Source: Tribonema minus
Taxonomy: Eukaryota > Sar > Xanthophyceae > Tribonematales > Tribonemataceae
Assembly: GCA_017506865.1 (NCBI GenBank)
Contig: JAFCMP010000030.1
Location: forward strand, 248,001 to 312,000
Direction: 5' to 3'
Length of the DNA: 64,000 bases
Of this stretch, positions 53,399-61,308 are shown one piece after another. How positions within the stretch are numbered: position 1 is the stretch's first letter; every line of letters starts with the position of its first letter. The notes below the pieces were generated by a model. That model was not told the DNA's origin, made no database searches, and saw nothing but the letters and a program-made list of their open reading frames with translations. The position numbers and the translations under genes are program-made.

Positions 53399-54926
53399 AT
53401 GGCTCCCAAGACCACCATCGTGCTCGCCCTCGTGGCCGCGTTGGCCTGCACCTGCAATGGATTCGTCGCGCCAGTCATGTCCGCTCAGGGCGCCAGCAGC
53501 AGGCAAGTGTTCGTGAAGCAGAGCCTGGCGGCGGGCGCAGCGGTACTCGGGGGTGTGGCAGCTGCCTCTGCGCTTCCGGAGGGCTCTCCTCTGGAGCAAG
53601 TGACCAAGCCTTTGTCGGATGTGTCCAAGCAGGCAGCCAGCGTGCTGCCCGATGACCCCGACAAGCTCCCGGATGAGTTTGCCAAGAACGGGCCCGGCTT
53701 GATCCAGGTGAGCGATGTGATGCTCCCCGTGAATGCCCTACGCTGCAGCAATGATATTCACAAACAACAGGCTAATCTGCTTGCGCTACAAGTAAGACTG
53801 CATCGAGTGTTTGTCGCACGGTCTTGCATCCCGATCTTTCGCTGGGAGCACACTGCCCTCGGTCATGCGCACTGGCATCTCTGTACGATGGGCATAGAAG
53901 TGCAGGTTGCTTCTTTTGTACGCAGTTAACAAGCTGCGGTCTTGAGTGAAGTGGTTTGTTGAACTGTGGATTGTGCTGCACAATGACTATCTGTCAGAAC
54001 CCACAGACTGCAGTCCTCAGCATAACGAGTACATGCTCAACAGCAAGCAACCTTGCGGAAGCAACCACTCCCGTACCATCCTGTCTCGATGAAGTTTTTC
54101 TTCTGCATTGTCACCGTTATCTGAAATCCAAGTTTACAAGACGAGGCTACGTGGAAGCCAGCATTATTGACTGTGGAATTGCATGGGGCAACATCCGCAT
54201 TCAAAACCTGAGCGAGGTCACAAAATGAGACAGAAATGCTGTACCGGCAGTTGGCGAATGGATGGTATTTCTGAAGTTAGTTTGTTTGCTATCCTCACAT
54301 CAAAAGTGGCTTTAGAAATATGTGCTTTGCGCTCATGTCTCTTGTGAGCCCATAATTTATTTCGGCTAATCAGCTCATGGACATTGAGTCTCGATTATGT
54401 GCAGTCTGTTATTCTGCACAGTTTGAATTGTCGGCGCTTTTTGCCCTCAGGTCCTGCTGCATCAGTCTCTCACAGGCATTTTTCTTGAGTTTAATTGCAT
54501 GCATGCCAGATTTGCCCCTAGTATCATCATAGTGCTGGCCCCTTGATAATTGGAAAGTAACCCAAGCCGCTCAGCAATCACCCCACATGTGTGATGAGCA
54601 ACATCATCGAGCTTGTGCCCACTCATCCCCGTTAGTACAGCTCAAGTGAGTTGACAGCACGTGAAGCTGACCGTTGCACACTTATGGTGAGTTGACAATA
54701 TCAGATTGAAAGTCGACTTGAAGCTGACCATTTACCCCTACCATCACCATTTCAGGGCAAGCCCCTGAGCCCCAAGAACCGCGGCATCGCCAAGAAGCTG
54801 GAGTTCAAGGCGGAGGACAACATCGCCGAGAGAAACAAGACGCAGCCCCAGAGCGGCAACGCCGACGTGGCCCGGCGCATTGAGAAGGGCATCGACAACG
54901 CCTCTTCCAAGCCCCTCACCCTGTGA
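53399..54926 (+). CDS. Plastid-targeted, probably thylakoid-lumen small protein of unknown family
   Basis: Two exons, 53399-53707 and 54756-54926; 480 nt, 159 residues, both in phase 0. The presequence is of the complex-plastid type: ER signal peptide MAPKTTIVLALVAALACTCNG followed by FVAP, with the essential Phe, then a short Ser/Arg transit-like part and a second hydrophobic stretch (SLAAGAAVLGGVAAASALP) ending in an Ala-x-Pro site like a lumenal signal. The mature part (about 110 residues) is charged: PEGSPLEQVTKPLSDVSKQA, DEFAKNGPGLIQ, then GKPLSPKNRGIAKKLEFKAE and GNADVARRIEKGIDNASS. I do not recognise it; a small extrinsic photosystem or lumen protein is plausible. The 1.0-kb intron splits it after LIQ. 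Confidence 0.78.
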
Positions 54927-56862
54927 TTCCATCCTGTGTTGGGGCCTGGCCCGGGGGGTGGGGGTGCGGTATGGTAGCTGGCCGGCCTGTTAGTTTTGCC
55001 CTCTTCATCAATGTGTTGTGAGACCCACTGCAACAGGCCAGGGCTTGGTGGCAGAAGGAGGGGAGATTGGATGCTGCGAGTGCAGCTTGGGGGGCGGGTG
55101 TTGGCTTCGGTAGGGTGCACTGCTTGCAGTGGGTACCTTCAATGCCTTCGCTCAAGTGGTTGCTGAAATGGCAGCCGGCCTTGCGGCACGCCGTTCCCCT
55201 GCCCTTTAATTTGGCACACACACTTGACACAGCGAGGCATTGTTGGGTTGTAAGTGGCGCTTCAGAGTATGGTGATGCTCATCATACATGAGGCTTAATT
55301 TGTACACACATCTGCATGTTTACTATGATTCAGCAGCCAGGCTGTAGAGCTGAGCGGCGGAGGTAGACGCGCACCACTGCAAGTTGAACTTGAAGAATTG
55401 GGTGTTGACAAAGTGACGGTCTGCTGTTAGAGCATATATTCCAGTAATCAAAAGGTATGGATAACACCACCAACAACCCGCCCTCGCTGCCTGTGTTACC
55501 ACGCTCTGGTGTTTTGAACATGGTGCACTTTGTTAGATGTGCTTACGTTCAGTTTTGCTGCACACAATTGCATGCTGCTTGGCATGACCGATGTGTAGCA
55601 TTCAAAAGTCAAATCTTGATGTCTTGCATTGCGCGCACGCACTTGTTACCATGGCGGGGGTGTGCTGCTGACTGCTTGCCTTGAGCATATGCACTCATAA
55701 TTTGATGGGCATGGCTGTTGTACTATGCTGTCCAGCAAAGATACATGAAACTGGAATATTGACTGTAGGTTGAGCACTTCTCAAGGACTGTAGACAGTGA
55801 CACTGCACTGGCTTCATCAAATGCTTGTGAGCGTAAACCATCAGTACCTGTGTAGCAAACATGTATCTTGACCGCTGGCAATGAACTTCTATGCACACAG
55901 TCTCTCATCAGCTAGGGTGAGATGTGTGGTTTTTCAAGAGTGAACAGGCTGTATCAGCTTCGCACACCAAGCTCACAAGTATATAGTGTGCAGCTGTACC
56001 ATGGCATTCAGCAGGGGCAGTGGTGGAGATGTCGAGTTCTGCCGCGGAAAAAGTAAGGGGTGACTACACAGGTGCTGTGAATTCACTCTACTGAATCACT
56101 GATGAAAAACCAAGTCAGCAGTTGTGGGATGAAAAGAGAGCGCTAGCATGTGTGCACGTTTACGGCAAGATGGCGCAAGCTGGCACGCCACAGAGGGGTG
56201 AGTTGTGTCGCGGCATCAATTGCATGGGTTTTGTGTGAGTGCGCTGTCAGTTTGTGTGCGCCAGACACATCCACATCACCTTTGAGAGTTCACCGAAACT
56301 GCATCTTTGGAAAAATGGCTCGCCTGAGTGGTCTGCAAACAATTTGTAAATTAAAAGCTGCATCGTCAAGTCCATGCCACCAGTGCACGCCTCAAACTGG
56401 TCATCAACTACCAGAAACCATCACACACCAGCAATGCAAACCCTTGGCCACATGCATGGTGACATGCGTACACAGCAGAGCTTACCATACCTGTTGAACG
56501 ACACATAAAATTCACAACATACAGAGATGCAAGCAGAAAACACACAGGGCGGAAAGGCTCTCATCCAAGCTGCTATCAGTTCAGTATTCTCGCTTTGTGA
56601 TTGATTCGTCTGTTGAGCAAGGGAGCTGAGAGGCTGCTCAGTAAGCACCAAGCATGATGCCTCAGCCCGCCCGGAAGCATACATCTTGTGGCTTACTTGA
56701 TGCAACAAGGACTCTGCTCCAAGCTTGCTCTATGCGGCTGTTCAGGTGCAGTGGCGCAGAATGTATGCCACTGCAAACGCGGTCAGCGCATCTGAGAAGC
56801 GGCCGCTTACACACCACGTGCTCGGTATGCCGCCGACGTTATGTGATACACAACCTTGCTTG
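54927..56862. other. Spacer between two convergent genes
   Basis: 1.9 kb of AT-rich sequence, no exon supported. CAAGTTGAACTTGAAG occurs at about 55380. Confidence 0.45.
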
Positions 56863-57924
56863 CTAGACAGGGCTGGCATCGCCAGCGCTGCCATTGACAG
56901 CAGCACTAGGATCACTGCTGCCGCCACCGCTCTCGACAGAACCTTGTAAAGCATCGACATCCTCTGGTGGGCTACGCACGGCATCAGCAGAAGCTTCTGC
57001 ATCTACATGGCTATCCTCACCACTGCTGCCCGCACTGCCCTTCGCCTTGCCACCGCTTTCTGCCCTGCGACTGTGCTCTTTGGAGCCCTTGTGTGATTTA
57101 CGTGACTCCTTGCCTATGCGCCCTCCATCATCCAAGCCGCTGTTGTCGGCGTCGCTGCCGCTGCCAGCGCTGCGCCTCCCCTTGCTGCGACCCTCCTTCG
57201 GTCTCCGTTTGGATTCTTTTCTCCTCCTTTCCCCATCGCCGCCGCCGCCATCGCTGTCACCAGAATCACTGTCGCTGCTGCATTTTTGCTTTTCCTTTGA
57301 CCTCTTCTTAGAGGTCTTTTTGCGTTGATCGCCATTGCCATCGCCACCGCTCTCGCTGTCGCTACCGCTCTCACGGCGGCGCCGCTTCTTCTCCTTCCGC
57401 CGGCGTTTGCGCTGCCGTTCATCTTCGCTCTCGGAGCTGCTGCTGCTGCTGCTGTCCGTGCTGCTGTCCCGCCGGCGCTTCTTGTCCTTCGACCTGCGCT
57501 TCCTGTCTTCTCGTTTGCTGTCTTTCTTGCTGGCCCTCTTGTCCTTTGAGCTTCGCTTTTTCTCCTTCTCCCCACGCTTTCGCTTCCGTTCCTCGTCGCT
57601 GCTGTCGATCATCAGGTTCACTAGGTGCCCGCCCAGCCTCAGCTTCTTGGCTTTCTCCTGCTGCTCGCGAGTCAGCTTGTTGCCACGCCTCTCCGCCCTG
57701 TCCCTCTCCTTACCCTGCTTCTCCTTGTAAGCCTGCTGGTCCGATACAGCGTTGGTTTGCGCTTCAAACTTGTCCACCTGCTTTTTCAGCAAGGTCTCGT
57801 ACACCCGTTTGAGCGTCTCAGACTTGCTTGGCAGCTTCGCCATGAGGTCTTTGGTGCGTTTCCCATGATCCTGCAGCGGGTGACGCTTGCACTGACCGAC
57901 AAAGCACGCCCCGCACTGCGACAT
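56863..57924 (-). CDS. Lys/Arg/Ser-rich, nuclear-type protein of unknown function
   Basis: 353 residues from the ATG at 57924 (MSQCGACFVGQCKRHPLQDH). The N-terminal third is ordered: a Cys cluster (CGACFVGQC) that could bind metal, then helix-prone sequence SETLKRVYETLLKKQVDKFE and NKLTREQQEKAKKLRLGGHL. The rest is alternating KEKKRSSKDKRASKKDSK-type basic runs and SSSSSSESEDE acidic-Ser runs, as in splicing or chromatin factors of the SR-like and NKAP-like kind. No RRM seen. An in-frame ATG at 58176 would add 84 residues that read through the AACTTCAACACTTCCT leader repeat and look non-coding, so I prefer 57924. Confidence 0.6.
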   Translation of the reverse strand: MSQCGACFVGQCKRHPLQDHGKRTKDLMAKLPSKSETLKRVYETLLKKQVDKFEAQTNAVSDQQAYKEKQGKERDRAERRGNKLTREQQEKAKKLRLGGHLVNLMIDSSDEERKRKRGEKEKKRSSKDKRASKKDSKREDRKRRSKDKKRRRDSSTDSSSSSSSESEDERQRKRRRKEKKRRRRESGSDSESGGDGNGDQRKKTSKKRSKEKQKCSSDSDSGDSDGGGGDGERRRKESKRRPKEGRSKGRRSAGSGSDADNSGLDDGGRIGKESRKSHKGSKEHSRRAESGGKAKGSAGSSGEDSHVDAEASADAVRSPPEDVDALQGSVESGGGSSDPSAAVNGSAGDASPV

Positions 57925-58694
57925 GGCTGAAGGCGAAGGCCCCCGGAGCTTTGTGGCCGTTGCTGATGATTTGAGGGCAGCTGAATTAGGGCCTGCCCCC
58001 CTTGCAGAACGCAGGAGCCGTGCCACTCGGGGGACACTACGCGTCACACGCTCTGGCCGCTTCCACAGGCACTGCACAGAAGGGGCTGCTCTGAAAAGCG
58101 CGCTAGGAAGTGTTGAAGTTGCTGATTCAGGAAGTGTTGAAGTTGCTGGTTTTCTACAGTGCAGGTGACGTCGCATCAGGAGGCTTTTCAAAAAGGCATG
58201 AACTGCTCTGTTCAGTAACGGTGATGATCAGTGTGCGATTCTATGTGGAATGGCCAATATGACTCACCCTATGTTCTTCAAGGTATGCATGGCTCTGTTC
58301 AGAACACGAAGGGCAGTGTGCATCCGATGCAGAACTCCTTTAAACTCCCACATTGACTGTCAGGCATGCAGTACGCTCCCATGGTCAACAGGAACAAGCC
58401 ATATGTACGCCATGAATCTGTGCAACATCCAGCGCCAACGGTGGAACAGCAGCATTACCAGGCATTGCAAGGAAGGACATGTTACTGTGCTGCTGCTATA
58501 GCGCTGCAGTGGCATATTGCGCACACGCAAGTTTCTGAGCAGGTGACCTAGTAGGTCTTGCCAACACATGGTCATCTGTCACTCTTCAGAGCAGTCGCAA
58601 AGCAAAACTCGCACATGGACAGCAACAGGCGGGTACCGCCAACTACAAGCATTGCACCTTTATTCAAATAAAGTCAAGACAAAGTGCTTGCATA
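57925..58694. other. Spacer with the RS-protein 5' side and the COG8 3' side
   Basis: At 58110-58150 a GAAGTGTTGAAGTTGCTG motif occurs twice, 24 bp apart, just upstream of the RS-like gene on the minus strand. No other structure. Confidence 0.5.
58659..58664 (-). terminator. Polyadenylation signal AATAAA for COG8
   Basis: AATAAA on the minus strand about 31 nt after the stop codon at 58695. The spacing fits a cleavage signal for a very short 3' UTR. Confidence 0.5.
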
Positions 58695-61127
58695 CTATTG
58701 CTCGACTTGAGGAGCTTGTGGACTATCAGGACTCTCGTCCACTACCTGATCAGCAGCGCTTGACTGGTGCAAGTGCATCTCAGCTGTCTCCGACTGCGTG
58801 GCAACATCACCTAGGGGGGATACTTCTGGAAGCGGTAAAACAGGCACCTCCTCGTCTCCCTCTGCTGCTTCCGCGCCTGTTGGTTGTGTCGCCTGTGCAG
58901 CTTCCGCCGGGGCAACCTCCTGGTCAACTGCGGAGCTCGCTGCTTGTGCAACCTCTACAGCTTCTGTCGATGCAGTCTCAGCGGCGCCAGGTGCTGCCTC
59001 CGCTGCTGCTGCTGCTTCCTCTGGCTCAACATCCGGCGTCGATTCCGCAGCAATGTCACTGGGCTCGACAGCACCAGCATCGGCATCAGTGGCAGCACCG
59101 CCACCCACATGCGCCACAGCGGATGGCGCCGCAGCAGGCGGCAGCAGCGCAGCTACGGGGACCGGCTCCACTTCCGGCTCCACCAGCCCCCTGCTAGACA
59201 GGCCCTCCAGCAGCTGCTTGGTGTACGCGCCGCGCGCCGCGTCGTGCGCAGCGCCGCCGCCGCCCGCAAATATGTGGCAGAAGCACGCAGCCAGGTGAGG
59301 CACGACGTGCGCCGCCATGGCGTGCGCGGCGACGCCTACTGCGTCGTCACTGCTGCCGCTGCTGCCGCCGCCTGCGCCGCTGCTGCCGCCGCTGCCGCCG
59401 GCGCTGCGCAGCGCGCGGCGGTGCGCTGCGAGGGCCTCGCACACGGCGTCCACGCACAGCGCGAGGTGCTCCCGCAGGCCCGCCTCCAGCGACAGCGGCG
59501 CGCACTCGCGCAGGTGGTTGAGCCCCGCCACCACGTCGTTGAAGAAGTGCGCCAGCAGCGGGTAGTTGAGCAGCGACAGCGGCGGCGGCGGCAGCAGCGC
59601 GTCGCCGTCGCACTCCGCCGCCGCCGCCGCCGCTGTATCGCGCCCCCCCCAGCGCTCGCCGTTCGCAGCACCGCTGCCCGCGCGCGGCGTCCCCAGCGGC
59701 GCCTTCTGCACGCACAGCGGCAGCGGCGGCGCCGCGCCGGCGTTGCTGCGCGCTGCCGCGCTGCTGTGCGCGGACGCCTTGGCGAGCCGCGCGAGGCCCT
59801 CCTGGAAGGCGCGCGTCGCGGAGCGCCACTGCGCCGTGACGCCGTTCCACACGGCGGCTTCGAAGGCGGGGACGAGAAGGCCGCGGAAGTCCGCGCCGAG
59901 GCGGCCCATGCTCGCGGCGAACGACATGCACTGCTCAAGCAGGCTGCGCACGGAGGCGGCGTCTTCCACGAGCGGCAGCGCGGCGCGCAGCAGCGCGGCG
60001 AAGGCGCCCACGCGGCGCGCGAGCCACGACGCGAGCGCGGCGTCGCCGTCGGCGCCGAAGATGGCGCGGAACTGCGTCGCGATCTCGAACCAGTGCGTGC
60101 GGCACGTCTCGATCACGTCCACCAGGTAGCTGTAGGGGGACAGGTGCCCCCTGCCCCTGGCGCGGCCGTCCGCGTCAGCGACGCTGCTGCTGCCGCTGCT
60201 GCCGTCGGCGGGGGGCGGGAGCGGCGCGGCAATGCCGATGTCGTCTAGAACCGACTGCAGCCATGCGTCTCGCGCCTCCAGAAAGGCAACCTGAAGGCGC
60301 AGTTCCAGCAGCCCCTCGCTGTCCCCCCTGTCTGTACCACTCGCCTCTGTGGCAGCAGCGCCTGCTGCGGAACCTTGGGTGTGTGCCTTCGACCGCCGCC
60401 GCCGCCGTTGATGCGGCGTCGCGGTGGCGCTGCTGCTCAGCTGCAGCAGCTCCAGGCGCCGCAGGCAGCTGACCACCTGCAGGCACGACGCGAGCGAGGC
60501 GTTGCCACGCAGCGACGCCAGCATCCGCGATCGCAGCGAACGCAGCGACTTGGCAACTTCCTCCGCGATGAGGGCGATGACGGCAGGCACCTGCGGCTCG
60601 CTGCTGCCGTCCGTTGTGCGCATGTGCCGGGCCAGGAGGCCCTGGGTGAAGCCCGCCAGAGCTAGGGCATCCTCTGCGAATGCGCTGTCCGCACCGCTGT
60701 TGCGAACGCACGTGTCCATGAGCTGCGGTATCTCAAGCAGCTCCACCAGCTGCATGTGGTGCGCCAGGGTCTGCTTGTTGCGCCTGTGCCCAGCCAGCAG
60801 CTCAGCGGCCTCCTTCTGGAAGGTTGTGAACCCCCCTGCTAGACCCTCCAGCCCCTCCTCGAGTGCACGAATGTGCTGCGCCATGTCGGCACCTTTGAGC
60901 TTCATGTGCCTCACGCAGTCTTGGTTGACGATGAACACTCGGTACTGATCTAGACTCAGATCATGAAGGGCCTCGTCCACTGCGCGAGCTTCGTCTTCGA
61001 GCCTCAGAGGCTCGTCTTGCAGACGAGCCAGACCTAGAGAGGCGAGTGACAACATGTAGGCCTCGCTCAGCTCCGATGCAGGGTCATCAGACACTCCTGC
61101 TGACCCATGGTCATGGCCGTCTTCCAT
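58695..61127 (-). CDS. COG8: Conserved oligomeric Golgi complex subunit 8 (Dor1 family)
   Basis: Single exon, 810 residues from the ATG at 61127 (MEDGHDHGSAGVSDD). COG8 belongs to the COG tethering complex that recaptures Golgi vesicles. The highly conserved block QLVELLEIPQLMDTCVRNSG is at about residues 125-144. It is followed by VAKSLRSLRSRMLASLRGNA, LRRLELLQLSS, then LQVAFLEARDAWLQSVLDDI, and after a linker YLVDVIETCRTHWFEIATQF RAIF and LGADFRGLLVPAFE, all in the order seen in the family. The N-terminus has coiled-coil-like sequence. The last 150 residues are Ala/Glu/Val-rich and disordered, longer than in human COG8. The frame stays open upstream (TTG-led), but no earlier ATG. It faces the SIM-protein gene 181 bp away. 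Loss of introns contrasts with its neighbours. Confidence 0.93.
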   Translation of the reverse strand: MEDGHDHGSAGVSDDPASELSEAYMLSLASLGLARLQDEPLRLEDEARAVDEALHDLSLDQYRVFIVNQDCVRHMKLKGADMAQHIRALEEGLEGLAGGFTTFQKEAAELLAGHRRNKQTLAHHMQLVELLEIPQLMDTCVRNSGADSAFAEDALALAGFTQGLLARHMRTTDGSSEPQVPAVIALIAEEVAKSLRSLRSRMLASLRGNASLASCLQVVSCLRRLELLQLSSSATATPHQRRRRRSKAHTQGSAAGAAATEASGTDRGDSEGLLELRLQVAFLEARDAWLQSVLDDIGIAAPLPPPADGSSGSSSVADADGRARGRGHLSPYSYLVDVIETCRTHWFEIATQFRAIFGADGDAALASWLARRVGAFAALLRAALPLVEDAASVRSLLEQCMSFAASMGRLGADFRGLLVPAFEAAVWNGVTAQWRSATRAFQEGLARLAKASAHSSAAARSNAGAAPPLPLCVQKAPLGTPRAGSGAANGERWGGRDTAAAAAAECDGDALLPPPPLSLLNYPLLAHFFNDVVAGLNHLRECAPLSLEAGLREHLALCVDAVCEALAAHRRALRSAGGSGGSSGAGGGSSGSSDDAVGVAAHAMAAHVVPHLAACFCHIFAGGGGAAHDAARGAYTKQLLEGLSSRGLVEPEVEPVPVAALLPPAAAPSAVAHVGGGAATDADAGAVEPSDIAAESTPDVEPEEAAAAAEAAPGAAETASTEAVEVAQAASSAVDQEVAPAEAAQATQPTGAEAAEGDEEVPVLPLPEVSPLGDVATQSETAEMHLHQSSAADQVVDESPDSPQAPQVEQ

Positions 61128-61308
61128 GGTGACAGCCTGCTGGAGGTGTCCCGTGCCGTGCCTCTGCCTCCCGTCTGTCTTTCTTACTCCTGTTTCCTTG
61201 ATCAATGATTCGATCGTCAAGTTCTCCGCAACTTCCGCACACTTCAACTGTCAGTTGAAAAAAAGCTTTAAAAACATTTTTCCACACCGTGCTGGCACCG
61301 CAGCAAGC
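61128..61308. promoter_or_regulatory. Divergent promoter of COG8 and the SIM-protein gene with a palindrome
   Basis: 181 bp between start codons. It holds a perfect inverted repeat TTCAACTG-T-CAGTTGAA at 61242-61258, followed by an A-rich stretch with AAAGCTTT. The inverted repeat is built from the TTGAA word seen across the window, so it may be a binding site for a dimer. Confidence 0.5.

Noticed and set aside
58884-60248. 454-residue plus-strand open frame opposite COG8
   Set aside because: Arg/Ala-rich antisense shadow; the minus strand matches COG8 throughout.
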